Shown here one piece after another: positions 1 to 9,285 of a stretch of DNA of 64,000 bases. Both the position numbers and the translations under genes were made by a program. The notes under the pieces were generated by a model. The model searched no databases. It saw nothing but the letters and a program-made list of their open reading frames with translations, and was not told the DNA's origin. The DNA is from Streptomyces longisporoflavus (GTDB taxonomy: Bacteria > Actinomycetota > Actinomycetes > Streptomycetales > Streptomycetaceae): the NCBI RefSeq assembly GCF_014649775.1, contig NZ_BMTR01000018.1, positions 62,001 through 126,000 on the forward strand. Reading direction: 5' to 3'. The first letter of the stretch is position 1. Each line of letters opens with the position of its first letter.

Positions 1-1313
<1,313 letters not shown>

Positions 1314-1325
<12 letters not shown>

Positions 1326-1385
1326 GCCGCGTTCACCGACTAGACCGCGTTCACCGGCTAGGCCGCGTTCACCGACTAGGCCGCC
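1314..1385. repeat. Four 18-bp tandem copies of the ftsH 3' end
   Basis: Copies begin at 1314, 1332, 1350 and 1368. The unit is about 18 bp (core ttcaccgactaggccgcg). Copy 1 is the last coding bases of the protease gene with its TAA; the others carry TAG in the same frame. The last copy also supplies the stop codon of the convergent gene at 1376. The spacing is a multiple of three, so the duplications give tandem in-frame stops. Confidence 0.85.
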
Positions 1386-1999
1386 TGCCGGGCGAAGCGG
1401 CTCTGGAGCTCCCCCCGGAGATGGCCCGCGGGGAGCTTCCTGCCGTACAGGACGAGGAGCAGGTCCTGCGCGGCGCCGGTCAGGGGAGTGCCGCTGCCGT
1501 AACTCCAGTCGAGATCGTCGGCGCGCAGCTCGACGCCGCTGACGTCCGCCCCGAAGAACTTCGTGCCCCTGGGCGTGACCTTCTTGAGAAGGACGTCGAT
1601 ACGGTCCAGCGGAACCCTGCGCTCCAGGCCCAGCGCCACCGAGATGTCGAGACCGTGGACCACGTCGTGACCCAGCGCTCCCTCGATCCCGGCCATGGGC
1701 GGCTGCCAGGGGTGCTCCGCGTTGTCCCTGAGGAACGCGGCGAGGCGGCCGGTCGAGTGGGCGGCGGCGTCCCTGCGGGCGCAGCGGTCGGTCATCCGGT
1801 GAAGGCTGCCGCGGGCCTTGACGAGTTCGGTCAGCGTCTTCGGGAGCGAGTAGCGGAAGCCCAGCGACATATGGGCCGCCACCTCCCGGACCCGCCACCC
1901 CGCGCAGAGGGTCGGTGCCTCCCACTGCGCGGGCGTCAGACCGTCGAGCAGGGCGGCGAGGTCACGGCGTTCGGCGGCGACGGCCTTTCTGATGTCCAC
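1376..1999 (-). CDS. DinB/maleylpyruvate-isomerase-like protein (TIGR03083 type)
   Basis: Predicted 207-residue protein of the mycothiol-dependent maleylpyruvate isomerase / DinB-like superfamily. The start GTG at 1999 is chosen because GGAGAG lies directly upstream. The N-terminal part has the family pattern (LTPAQWEAPTLCAGWRVREV followed by AAHM), which provides the first metal-binding His. A second His cluster (GHDVVHGLD) fits the rest of the metal site. These proteins form four-helix bundles and often act as thiol-dependent enzymes, but the substrate cannot be read from sequence. It is divergent from the LysR gene 70 bp away, so that regulator may control it. The 3' end abuts the repeat shared with the protease gene. 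Confidence 0.75.
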   Translation of the reverse strand: MDIRKAVAAERRDLAALLDGLTPAQWEAPTLCAGWRVREVAAHMSLGFRYSLPKTLTELVKARGSLHRMTDRCARRDAAAHSTGRLAAFLRDNAEHPWQPPMAGIEGALGHDVVHGLDISVALGLERRVPLDRIDVLLKKVTPRGTKFFGADVSGVELRADDLDWSYGSGTPLTGAAQDLLLVLYGRKLPAGHLRGELQSRFARQAA

Positions 2000-2027
2000 C
2001 TCTCCAGGGTGTCTACGACCCCGCCAT

Positions 2028-2047
2028 AAGTCCAAGAGCTGGATCTT
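2028..2047. promoter_or_regulatory. Candidate LysR operator between divergent genes
   Basis: An imperfect inverted repeat (AAGTCC, seven-base centre, GGATCTT) lies in the 70-bp gap between the divergent DinB-like and LysR genes. LysR regulators usually bind such dyads beside their own promoter. The match is short, so this is only a candidate. Confidence 0.3.
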
Positions 2048-2069
2048 CTTGCAACTAGCATGCGCGGTT

Positions 2070-2978
2070 ATGGAACTCCGGCAGCTCCAGTACTTCGTCG
2101 CCGTGGTGGAGGAGGCCAACTTCACCCGCGCCGCCGAGCGCCTGCACCTGGCCCAGCCGGGAGTGAGCGCGCAGATGCGGCAACTGGAACGGGAGCTCGG
2201 TCAGCCGCTCCTTGACCGCTCGGGGCGGTCGGTGACGCCGACGGAGGTGGGCGAGGCGGTCCTGCCGTACGCGCGGGCCGCGCTCGCCGCCGTCGAGGGC
2301 GTGCGGCACACCGTGGACGAGTTCACCGGACTGCTCCGTGGCCAGATCGCCCTTGGCCTGGTCTCCGGTGCCGCCACCCATGAGTTCGACGTGGTCTCCG
2401 TACTCGCCGACTTCCACGACGACCACCCCGGGGTCGAGATGGCCCTCTCCGAAGACAGCTCCGACCGGATGCTGGCCGCGGTGCGCGACGGCGAACTCGA
2501 CATGGCCCTGCTCGGCTTGACGGACGAGGAACCCCCGCCCGGCATCTCCCTGCAACTCGTGATCGACGAACCCCTGGTGGCCGTCGTCCTGCCGGGCGAC
2601 GCCCTCCTCGCTCCCGAGGGCCGTACGACCGTGCCGCTGGCCGAGCTGCGCGACCGTCCGCTGATCAGCCTGCCGCGCGGCACCGGGCTGCGCGGCGTGC
2701 TCGACCGCGCCTGCGCGCAGGCCGGCATCCGGCCCCGCATCGCCTTCGAGGCCGCCGCCCCGCAGGTCCTGGTACAACTCGTCGTCCGGGGCCTGGGGGT
2801 GGCCGTCCTGCCGGCGATCGAGCCTCGCACGGCGGCCGCGTACGGGCTGCGGACCCTGGAGATCACGGATCCACGGCCCCGCGGCAGGATCGCCCTGGCC
2901 TGGCGCACGGACGGTCCCGCGAGCCCGGCGGCCAGGGCGCTCCTCGACCGGCTGCGAACAGCCCTGGCGCGAAGCTAG
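2070..2978 (+). CDS. LysR-family transcriptional regulator
   Basis: A 302-residue regulator. The N-terminal winged helix-turn-helix starts MELRQLQYFVAVVEEANFTR and continues with the recognition helix around QPGVSAQMRQLERELG. A linker helix follows, then a periplasmic-binding-like effector domain (residues about 90-295). The start at 2070 is chosen because LysR proteins begin immediately with the ELRQL motif; an upstream in-frame start would add about 26 non-homologous residues. No strong ribosome-binding site is visible, so the mRNA may be leaderless or nearly so. The divergent DinB-like gene is the likely local target. The effector is unknown. Confidence 0.9.
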   Translation: MELRQLQYFVAVVEEANFTRAAERLHLAQPGVSAQMRQLERELGQPLLDRSGRSVTPTEVGEAVLPYARAALAAVEGVRHTVDEFTGLLRGQIALGLVSGAATHEFDVVSVLADFHDDHPGVEMALSEDSSDRMLAAVRDGELDMALLGLTDEEPPPGISLQLVIDEPLVAVVLPGDALLAPEGRTTVPLAELRDRPLISLPRGTGLRGVLDRACAQAGIRPRIAFEAAAPQVLVQLVVRGLGVAVLPAIEPRTAAAYGLRTLEITDPRPRGRIALAWRTDGPASPAARALLDRLRTALARS

Positions 2979-2983
2979 CCGGG

Positions 2984-3847
2984 CTACCGCGTGCGCGCGA
3001 TCAAATACCGGAACACGTTCGGCATCCACACCGTCCCGTCCCGCCGCATGTGCGGGTGCAGGGCCTCCGTCAGCTCCTTGTCGACCTGTACCTGATCCGT
3101 CGCGCCGACCGCCGCGTCGAACAGCCCCGTCGAGAGCAGACCGCGGACCGCGCTGTCGGTGTCCGCGTACCCGAAGGGGCACGCGACGCGTCCCGAGCCG
3201 TCCGGTTTGAGGCCCGCCCGCTGGGCGACCTCCTCCAGGTCGTCACGGAGCGCCGGGCGCCAACTGCCCGTGCTGCGCAGCGGTTCGGCGAGTTTGGTCG
3301 CCACCCTCAGTACGGAAGAGGTCGTGCAGCGCTCCGGAGGACCCCAGCCGACGAGGACCACGGGGCTGCCGCGCCCGGTCAGCGGAACGGCTGACTCCAG
3401 AAGCCCGGAGAGCCCTTCGGCGTCACCCGCCGTGCAGCCGATCGGCTGGAACGCGGTCACCATGTTGTACGAGGGCGCGTCCTGCCCCGTCAGATCGGCG
3501 GGGCCGCCGTCCACGAGCCGGGCGTCGCCGTGCGGTCGTGGGTCAGGGCCCGTGTCGGGCAACAGGCGTTCGCGGGCCAGGGCGAGCCGTTCGGGCGCCG
3601 AGGGGTCGACACCGGTGACCGACGCGCCTCGTGTCGCCGCCATCAACAAGGCGAGCCCGGAGCCGCAGCCGAGGCCGAGAAGGCGTGTTCCACCGCCCAC
3701 GTCGAGTCGTTCGTACACCGCTTCGTAGAGCGGAACCAGCATCCGTTCCTGAATTTCCGCCCAGTCACGCGCGCGTGCGCACCGGTCCACGCCGCAGGGG
3801 GTCGTGCCCGCGCGGGGAAGGTGCGACTGCGCGAGTGTAGGTGTCAT
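2984..3847 (-). CDS. SAM-dependent methyltransferase
   Basis: Class I methyltransferase of about 287 residues. The SAM-binding glycine loop is LLGLGCGSGLALLMAA, followed by the acidic ribose-binding residue in GVDPSAPE. The substrate is unknown. The ATG at 3847 (protein starts MTPTLAQSH) is chosen; an in-frame TTG at 3892 with a GGGGGCGGA tract upstream would add 15 residues and cannot be excluded. It converges with the LysR gene (5 bp gap). The nearest upstream gene, proS, is divergent. Confidence 0.8.
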   Translation of the reverse strand: MTPTLAQSHLPRAGTTPCGVDRCARARDWAEIQERMLVPLYEAVYERLDVGGGTRLLGLGCGSGLALLMAATRGASVTGVDPSAPERLALARERLLPDTGPDPRPHGDARLVDGGPADLTGQDAPSYNMVTAFQPIGCTAGDAEGLSGLLESAVPLTGRGSPVVLVGWGPPERCTTSSVLRVATKLAEPLRSTGSWRPALRDDLEEVAQRAGLKPDGSGRVACPFGYADTDSAVRGLLSTGLFDAAVGATDQVQVDKELTEALHPHMRRDGTVWMPNVFRYLIARTR

Positions 3848-4011
3848 GGAAAGCGCCCCAATCGCCGAGAGTTGCTGGAGTGTCGTATTCAAACGGTTCG
3901 TCCGCCCCCGTGCAGTGCGCTCGCACTCCCCCCGTATGCCAGAGAACTGCGCATCCGTCGTGACGTCCAGAGGTTGTCGGGCAATGCTTGCGTGCCACCG
4001 TCGTGCGCCCC

Positions 4012-4042
4012 CCGGAGTAATTCAATTCACTCGCTCCGGAGG
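4012..4042 (+). promoter_or_regulatory. Leader inverted repeat overlapping the proS ribosome-binding site
   Basis: CCGGAG at 4012-4017 pairs with CTCCGG at 4034-4039. The right arm runs into the GGAGG at 4038-4042, which sits 11 bases before the ATG at 4054. A hairpin here could hide the ribosome-binding site. The stem is only 6 bp, so regulation is an inference. Confidence 0.3.
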
Positions 4043-4053
4043 CCCGCCGTACC

Positions 4054-5478
4054 ATGCGCGCCATGGCCAAGGCACCTGTTCTCACGCCCCGGGCGGAAGA
4101 CTTCCCGCGCTGGTACCAGGATCTGATCAACAAGGCCGAGCTGGCCGACAACGGCCCGGTGCGCGGCACCATGGTGATCCGGCCGTACGGCTACGGCCTG
4201 TGGGAACGCATGCAGCAGGACATGGACGCGCGCATCAAGGAGACGGGTACCCAGAACGCGTACTTCCCGCTGCTCATCCCTCAGTCGTACCTGACCAGGG
4301 AGGCCGAGCACGTCGAAGGTTTCGCCCCCGAACTGGCCGTCGTCACGCACGGCGGAGGCAAGGAGCTCGAAGAGCCGGTCGTCGTGCGCCCCACCTCCGA
4401 GACGATCGTCAACGAGTACTTCTCCAAGTGGGTGCAGAGCTACCGCGACCTGCCGCTCCTGATCAACCAGTGGGCGAACGTGGTCCGCTGGGAACTGCGG
4501 CCCCGGCTCTTCCTGCGGACGTCGGAGTTCCTCTGGCAGGAGGGGCACACGGCGCACGCGACGTACGAGGACGCACGCGACTTCGCGGCCCGCATCCACC
4601 GGGACGTCTACGGAGCCTTCATGCGGGACGTACTCGCGATGGACTTCGTACTGGGCCGCAAGACCGCAGCGGAGCGCTTCGCGGGCGCGATCAACACCCT
4701 CACGCTCGAAGGCATGATGGGCGACGGCAAGGCACTCCAGCTCGGCACCAGCCACGAGCTGGGCCAGAACTTCGCCAAGGCCTTCGACACCCGGTACCTG
4801 TCCAGGGAGGGCAAGCAGGAGCTCGTCTGGCAGACCTCCTGGGGCAGTACGACACGAATGATCGGCGCCCTGGTGATGATGCACGGCGACGACAGCGGCC
4901 TGCGGGTTCCGCCGCGCCTCGCCCCGGTCCAGGCCGTCGTCCTGGCCGTCAAGGACGACGAGGCGGTGCTCGCCGAGGTCCGCGAGATCGGCGCCCGCCT
5001 GGAGGCCGCGGGCGTGCGCGTCCGGGTCGACGACCGCACGGACGTCCCCTTCGGGCGCCGCGCGGTCGACTGGGAACTCAAGGGAGTGCCCGTCCGCGTC
5101 GAGGTCGGCCCGCGCGACCTGGCCGAGGGCACCGCGATGCTGGCCCGCCGCATCAGGGGCGGCAAGGAGCCGGTGGCGATCGGCTCCCTGGCGGAGCTGC
5201 TGCCCGCCGTCCTCGAAGAGGACCAGCGGCTGCTCCTCGACCAGGCCCGCGAGCGCCGGGAGTCGCGCACCTCGGACGTCAGCACCGTCGAGCAGGCCGT
5301 GGAGGCCACGGCCGCCGGCGGCTGGGCCCGCGTCCCGTGGGCCGCGCTCGGCCCGGAGGGCGAGGCGAAGCTCGCCGAGCACTCCGTGTCCGTACGGTGT
5401 CTGGTCACGGAGGACGGGGCGGTGCCCGACGCCGACGAGACCCCCGGTAACGTCGCTGTGGTGGCCCGCGCCTACTGA
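4054..5478 (+). CDS. proS: Prolyl-tRNA synthetase, archaeal/eukaryal (ProS type 3) form
   Basis: Charges tRNA-Pro with proline in the cytoplasm. At 474 residues it has the short class IIa architecture without the editing insertion found in the roughly 570-residue bacterial enzyme. Motif 2 is visible (QWANVVRWELRPRLFLRTSE), as are the proline pocket region (WQEGHTAHAT), the HELGQNF segment and motif 3 (GSTTRMIGALVMMHGDD), followed by an anticodon-binding domain and a C-terminal extension. GGAGG at 4038-4042 favours the ATG at 4054 over the one at 4063. Streptomycetes normally carry a bacterial-type ProRS elsewhere, so this may be a second, divergent copy. It stands alone between a methyltransferase and a SprT-like gene. 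Confidence 0.88.
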   Translation: MRAMAKAPVLTPRAEDFPRWYQDLINKAELADNGPVRGTMVIRPYGYGLWERMQQDMDARIKETGTQNAYFPLLIPQSYLTREAEHVEGFAPELAVVTHGGGKELEEPVVVRPTSETIVNEYFSKWVQSYRDLPLLINQWANVVRWELRPRLFLRTSEFLWQEGHTAHATYEDARDFAARIHRDVYGAFMRDVLAMDFVLGRKTAAERFAGAINTLTLEGMMGDGKALQLGTSHELGQNFAKAFDTRYLSREGKQELVWQTSWGSTTRMIGALVMMHGDDSGLRVPPRLAPVQAVVLAVKDDEAVLAEVREIGARLEAAGVRVRVDDRTDVPFGRRAVDWELKGVPVRVEVGPRDLAEGTAMLARRIRGGKEPVAIGSLAELLPAVLEEDQRLLLDQARERRESRTSDVSTVEQAVEATAAGGWARVPWAALGPEGEAKLAEHSVSVRCLVTEDGAVPDADETPGNVAVVARAY

Positions 5479-5480
5479 CG

Positions 5481-5510
5481 AACGCGCCTCCGGTACCGGG
5501 GCGCTTGTTC
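5481..5510 (+). terminator. Terminator hairpin after proS
   Basis: GCGCCTCCGG and CCGGGGCGC form a stem with a two-base loop and one bulge, starting 5 bases after the proS stop and followed by TTGTTC. Confidence 0.6.
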
Positions 5511-5804
5511 TCGGCTCGTACGCCTGCCCGTGCGACACGAGCTCCGGCGCGAGGAGTTCCGCTACGCGCCGAGACGGAAGGGTGGCCCGCAGGGCCTCGG
5601 TTGAGGGTGGTGGCGGGAGACGGGCGGGCGTACGCGCTACTACGTACCGGCTTGCCACGAGCTGCGAGGCTTCTGCGCAGATCAGCGCACCCGCCCTCGT
5701 CCGGACGCATCAATGGCACATCAATGGCAACTGACGGGTACGTGCAAATTATTTGGGATGCCCCGGAATGGAACCCCCGGGCATCCCTGCTCGTTGTTCA
5801 CGAC
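5511..5804 (+). promoter_or_regulatory. Intergenic leader with a strong hairpin before the SprT-like gene
   Basis: No coding region is supported here. Seen are an 11-base direct repeat (CATCAATGGCA) near 5709-5729, an A/T-rich stretch (AAATTATTT, about 5746-5754) and a 9-bp perfect stem, GGGATGCCC at 5755-5763 pairing with GGGCATCCC at 5779-5787, ending 17 bases before the GTG start. The A/T stretch could be a promoter -10 region, with the hairpin at the start of the transcript. This is inference. Confidence 0.4.
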
Positions 5805-6401
5805 GTGAGCACGACACCACCTGTTCTCGCCGCAGAGCTGGCACAGGCGTGGGCCGATATTCAGCGGCACCACCCCGAGCTGCCCGATCTTGCCGCGCCC
5901 GAATCCCTGATCGGAGAGTCGTCGTCCGCCTGCGGCGCCGAGCTCTCCTTCGAGCGACTGCTCCATGAGGCAGTCCATGGCATCGCCGCGTCACGCGGCG
6001 TACGCGACACCTCACGCGCGGGCCGTTACCACAACCGCAGATTCCTCGCGATCGCCGAGGAGCTGGGTCTCGACCATCCCGACGAGCCGCATCCCAGCAG
6101 CGGCTTCTCGCTGGTCACGCTCAACCCCGAGGCCAGGAAGCGCTACCGCCCGACGATCGAGCGGCTCCAGCGCGCCCTCAAGGCGCACACCGCGGCGACC
6201 GCCGCCGACACGGCACGCAGCTTCCGGGGCCCGGCCGCCCGGCACGGCTCGTCCGGGGGCGGCGTCCGCGTCAAGGCGGTCTGCGACTGCGGGCGCAACG
6301 TCCGCGTGGTCCCCTCGGTGCTCGCCCAGGCGCCCATCGTCTGCGGCGGCTGCGGGAAACCCTTCCGCATCCCGGAAGTGGTCGGCGTCGCCGCCCGCTG
6401 A
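5805..6401 (+). CDS. SprT-like zinc metalloprotease-domain protein
   Basis: A 198-residue protein with two recognisable parts. Residues about 40-125 contain a zincin-type HExxH motif (LLHEAVHGIA), followed by GRYHNRRFLAIAEELGL, which resembles the H-(x)n-F-(x)n-LG segment after the active site in SprT/Wss1 proteins. The C-terminal 40 residues are a four-cysteine zinc ribbon (CDCGRNVR and CGGCGKPF). Proteins of this layout in eukaryotes and phage degrade DNA-protein crosslinks; the role in Streptomyces is not established. The GTG start at 5805 is chosen because conserved-looking sequence begins with STTPPVLAAEL. It precedes the rpsP cluster on the same strand but with its own leader. Confidence 0.65.
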   Translation: MSTTPPVLAAELAQAWADIQRHHPELPDLAAPESLIGESSSACGAELSFERLLHEAVHGIAASRGVRDTSRAGRYHNRRFLAIAEELGLDHPDEPHPSSGFSLVTLNPEARKRYRPTIERLQRALKAHTAATAADTARSFRGPAARHGSSGGGVRVKAVCDCGRNVRVVPSVLAQAPIVCGGCGKPFRIPEVVGVAAR

Positions 6402-6454
6402 CAGGCTGAGCTGGAAGTGTGCCGGTCGGGGCGCCCGGACTGGGTGCGGACGCC

Positions 6455-6609
6455 CCGGCGACGTATGGCACAATGGCTAGCTGTACTCGACAGCCGCATA
6501 GGAACCCTCTCGCCTCCGGCTGACGCGTCCATCGGGCACCCCGAGTACCGCAACCCCACGTGGCATCTCGTTGTGCCCAACCACGTCAAGACCAGGAGAC
6601 ACCACTCCA
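6455..6609 (+). promoter_or_regulatory. rpsP promoter and structured leader
   Basis: This 155-base stretch before the rpsP start has a -10-like region around 6464-6475 (tatggcacaatgg) and a short hairpin (CTGT, five-base loop, ACAG) at about 6481-6493. AGGAG lies 13-17 bases before the GTG. A long leader is expected for a ribosomal-protein operon. I do not assign it to a named RNA family. Confidence 0.45.
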
Positions 6610-7047
6610 GTGGCAGTCAAGATCAAGCTGAAGCGTCTGGGCAAGATCCGTTCGCCTCACTACCGCATCGTCGTCGCCGACTCCCGTACCCGCCGTGACG
6701 GCCGGGCCATCGAGGAGATCGGCCTGTACCACCCGGTGCAGAACCCCTCGCGCATCGAGGTCGACTCGGAGCGCGCGCAGTACTGGCTCTCCGTCGGCGC
6801 CCAGCCGACCGAGCCGGTCATGGCGATCCTGAAGCTCACCGGTGACTGGCAGAAGCACAAGGGCCTGCCGGCCCCGGCGCCGCTGCTCGTCGCGGAGCCC
6901 AAGGACAAGCGCGCCGCGTTCGAGGCCTTCACCAAGGGCCTCGAGGGCGACGACGCCAAGGGTGAGGCCATCACCCAGAAGGCGAAGAAGGCCGACAAGA
7001 AGGCGGACGAGGCCAAGGCCGAGTCTGCCGAGTCGACCGAGGCCTGA
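6610..7047 (+). CDS. rpsP: 30S ribosomal protein S16
   Basis: A 145-residue small-subunit protein. The N-terminus VAVKIKLKRLGKIRSPHYRI and the RIVVADSRTRRDGR and IEEIGLYHP segments are diagnostic. The S16 core ends near residue 85. The rest is a Lys/Ala/Glu-rich tail (KAKKADKKADEAKAE) typical of actinobacterial S16. The GTG at 6610 is the family start. First gene of the rpsP-khpA-rimM-trmD run; the next gene starts 2 bases after its stop. Confidence 0.97.
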   Translation: MAVKIKLKRLGKIRSPHYRIVVADSRTRRDGRAIEEIGLYHPVQNPSRIEVDSERAQYWLSVGAQPTEPVMAILKLTGDWQKHKGLPAPAPLLVAEPKDKRAAFEAFTKGLEGDDAKGEAITQKAKKADKKADEAKAESAESTEA

Positions 7048-7049
7048 GC

Positions 7050-7289
7050 ATGCTCGAGGAGGCTCTCGAGCACCTCGTGAAGGGCATCGTCGACAACCCC
7101 GACGACGTGCAGGTCGCCTCGCGCAACCTGCGCCGCGGGCGCGTGCTCGAGGTCCGGGTCCACCCGGAAGACCTCGGCAAGGTGATCGGCCGCAACGGCC
7201 GCACCGCGCGCGCTCTGCGGACCGTCGTGGGCGCCATCGGCGGCCGCGGTGTCCGCGTCGACCTCGTCGACGTGGACCAGGTTCACTGA
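7050..7289 (+). CDS. khpA: KH-domain RNA-binding protein KhpA (YlqC family)
   Basis: A 79-residue single KH-domain protein. The RNA-binding GxxG loop is seen in KVIGRNGRTARALRT. KhpA-type proteins bind RNA and in other bacteria partner with KhpB/EloR to affect cell elongation and ribosome-linked RNAs. The position directly between rpsP and rimM, with a 2-base gap after rpsP, is the conserved location and implies translational coupling. Confidence 0.93.
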   Translation: MLEEALEHLVKGIVDNPDDVQVASRNLRRGRVLEVRVHPEDLGKVIGRNGRTARALRTVVGAIGGRGVRVDLVDVDQVH

Positions 7290-7307
7290 ACCACAGGTAG
7301 CACCGGC

Positions 7308-7345
7308 ACGGGCCGGGGAGGGCTTCTGCGCCCACCCCGGCCCGT
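7308..7345 (+). terminator. Strong hairpin between khpA and rimM
   Basis: An 11-bp perfect stem: ACGGGCCGGGG at 7308-7318 and CCCCGGCCCGT at 7335-7345. It has no U-tract. It may reduce read-through from rpsP-khpA into rimM-trmD, or stabilise the 3' end of the upstream transcript. Confidence 0.6.
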
Positions 7346-7372
7346 AGTCGTCCGCAGACACAGGAGAGAGCA

Positions 7373-7936
7373 GTGCAGCTGGTAGTCGCGCGGATCGGCC
7401 GCGCCCACGGCATCAAGGGTGAGGTCACCGTCGAGGTCCGTACGGACGAGCCGGAACTGCGCCTCGGCCCCGGCGCCGTCCTCGCCACCGACCCCGCCTC
7501 CACGGGGCCGCTGACCATCGAGACCGGCCGGGTGCACAGCGGCCGCCTGCTGCTGCGCTTCGAGGGCGTACGTGACCGCACGGGCGCCGAGGCGCTGCGC
7601 AACACGCTGCTGATCGCGGAGGTCGATCCGGAAGAGCTTCCGGAGGACGAGGACGAGTACTACGACCACCAGCTCATGGACCTCGACGTCGTCACCAAGG
7701 ACGGGCTCGAGGTCGGCCGCATCACGGAGATCTCGCACCTGCCCTCGCAGGACCTGTTCATCGTCGAGCGGCCCGACGGCAGCGAGGTGATGATCCCCTT
7801 CGTGGAGGAGATCGTCACCGAGATCGACCTGGAGGAGCAGCGGGCGGTCATCGACCCGCCGCCCGGCCTGATCGACGACCGCGCGGAGATCGTTTCCGCC
7901 AGGGACGACGAGGCTCCCTCGGGGGACGAGGCCTGA
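7373..7936 (+). CDS. rimM: Ribosome maturation factor RimM
   Basis: A 187-residue 16S rRNA processing factor that binds S19 and helps mature the 30S head. The N-terminal beta-barrel starts QLVVARIGRAHGIKGEVTVE, the family signature. The C-terminal PRC-barrel part includes YYDHQLMDLDVV and MIPFVEEIVTEID. GGAGAG lies upstream of the GTG. Its TGA overlaps the trmD ATG (TGATG), so the two are translationally coupled. Confidence 0.96.
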   Translation: MQLVVARIGRAHGIKGEVTVEVRTDEPELRLGPGAVLATDPASTGPLTIETGRVHSGRLLLRFEGVRDRTGAEALRNTLLIAEVDPEELPEDEDEYYDHQLMDLDVVTKDGLEVGRITEISHLPSQDLFIVERPDGSEVMIPFVEEIVTEIDLEEQRAVIDPPPGLIDDRAEIVSARDDEAPSGDEA

Positions 7937-8757
7937 TGCGGCTCGACGTCGTCACGATCTTCCCCGAGTACCTGGACCCCCTGAACGTCTCCCTCGTCGG
8001 CAAGGCACGCGCGCGTGGACAGCTCGACGTGAACGTGCACGACCTCAGGCAGTGGACGTACGACCGGCACAACACGGTCGACGACACCCCCTACGGCGGC
8101 GGCCCCGGCATGGTCATGAAGACCGACCCCTGGGGTGCGGCCCTCGACGACGTGCTCGCCGAGGGGTACGAGGCAGGGGCCCACGGGCCCGTCCTGGTCG
8201 TCCCCACGCCCAGTGGCCGGCCCTTCACCCAGGAACTGGCCGTGGAGCTCTCCGAGCGGCCCTGGCTGGTCTTCACGCCCGCGCGCTACGAAGGCATCGA
8301 CCGCCGCGTCGTGGACGAGTACGCGACCCGGATGCCCGTCTACGAAGTCTCGATCGGCGACTACGTCCTCGCCGGCGGCGAGGCGGCCGTCCTGGTCGTC
8401 ACCGAGGCCGTGGCCCGGCTCCTGCCCGGAGTCCTCGGCAACGCCGAGTCCCACCGCGACGACTCCTTCGCCCCCGGAGCCATGGCGAACCTCCTCGAAG
8501 GGCCCGTCTACACCAAGCCCCCCGAGTGGCGCGGGCACGGCATCCCGGACGTCCTGATCAGCGGCCATCACGGCAAGATCGCGCGCTGGCGCAGGGACGA
8601 GGCGCTGCGGCGCACGGTCCGCAACAGGCCCGACCTGATCGAGCGCTGCGACCCCGCGGCCTTCGACAAGAAGGACCGCGAGATGCTCTCGATCCTGGGG
8701 TGGCGGCCGGGGCCCGACGGCCGATTTGGGCGAGACCCCGACGCCGTGGAACAATAG
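7936..8757 (+). CDS. trmD: tRNA (guanine-N1-)-methyltransferase TrmD
   Basis: Makes m1G37 in tRNAs reading CNN codons, using SAM. At 273 residues it has the usual length. The N-terminus MRLDVVTIFPEYL, the DDTPYGGGPGMVMK loop, the catalytic region RYEGIDRRV and the trefoil-knot SAM-binding segment (SIGDYVLAGGEAAVLVV) are all present. Overlaps rimM by one base and precedes rplS, the conserved order. Confidence 0.97.
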   Translation: MRLDVVTIFPEYLDPLNVSLVGKARARGQLDVNVHDLRQWTYDRHNTVDDTPYGGGPGMVMKTDPWGAALDDVLAEGYEAGAHGPVLVVPTPSGRPFTQELAVELSERPWLVFTPARYEGIDRRVVDEYATRMPVYEVSIGDYVLAGGEAAVLVVTEAVARLLPGVLGNAESHRDDSFAPGAMANLLEGPVYTKPPEWRGHGIPDVLISGHHGKIARWRRDEALRRTVRNRPDLIERCDPAAFDKKDREMLSILGWRPGPDGRFGRDPDAVEQ

Positions 8758-8889
8758 GTCGCTGCTGTACGTCCAGCGTGCGCCCCTGCCACAGGGGGAA
8801 CGACGCCCGCCCGACGCGATCAGCTATCGAATCCTCATCACGACCTTCCCGCTGATGACCTGTGGCATCAGTGAAGAAAGCAGACGATC
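8758..8889 (+). promoter_or_regulatory. rplS upstream region
   Basis: 132 bases without a gene. A short hairpin (CTGATG, loop, CATCAG, near 8853-8872) precedes GAAGAAAGCAG before the start codon. It probably holds the rplS promoter or leader; no named motif was recognised. Confidence 0.35.
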
Positions 8890-9240
8890 ATGGCTAACCT
8901 GCTCGACTCCGTCGACAGCGCTTCGCTGCGCACCGACATCCCGGCCTTCCGTCCCGGTGACACCGTCAACGTCCACGTGCGCGTCATCGAGGGCAACCGC
9001 TCCCGTGTGCAGCAGTTCAAGGGCGTAGTCATCCGCCGCCAGGGTGCCGGCGTGCGCGAGACCTTCACGGTCCGCAAGGTCTCGTTCTCCGTCGGCGTGG
9101 AGCGCACCTTCCCGGTGCACACCCCGATCGTCGAGAAGATCGAGCTCGTCAGCCGCGGCGCCGTGCGTCGCGCGAAGCTGTACTACCTCCGTGAGCTGCG
9201 CGGCAAGGCCGCGAAGATCAAGGAGAAGCGCGACAACTGA
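8890..9240 (+). CDS. rplS: 50S ribosomal protein L19
   Basis: A 116-residue large-subunit protein at the 30S/50S interface. FRPGDTVNVHVRVIEGNRSR, the QQFKGVVIRRQG segment and VGVERTFPVHTPIVEKIE are classical L19 signatures. Last ribosomal gene before the signal peptidase cluster. Confidence 0.97.
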   Translation: MANLLDSVDSASLRTDIPAFRPGDTVNVHVRVIEGNRSRVQQFKGVVIRRQGAGVRETFTVRKVSFSVGVERTFPVHTPIVEKIELVSRGAVRRAKLYYLRELRGKAAKIKEKRDN

Positions 9241-9285
9241 GCTAGCGCGCGGGTCCACAGCGGGGCCGGATAGCATCTGGCCCCG

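Noticed and set aside
5505..5804. N-terminal extension of the SprT-like protein
   Set aside because: The frame is open from 5505 but the extension runs through a terminator-like region, hairpin and repeats and is Arg/Pro-rich without conservation cues.
6455..6609. Riboswitch upstream of rpsP
   Set aside because: Only a short hairpin and ribosome-binding site are visible; no aptamer consensus could be matched, so it is listed only as a leader.
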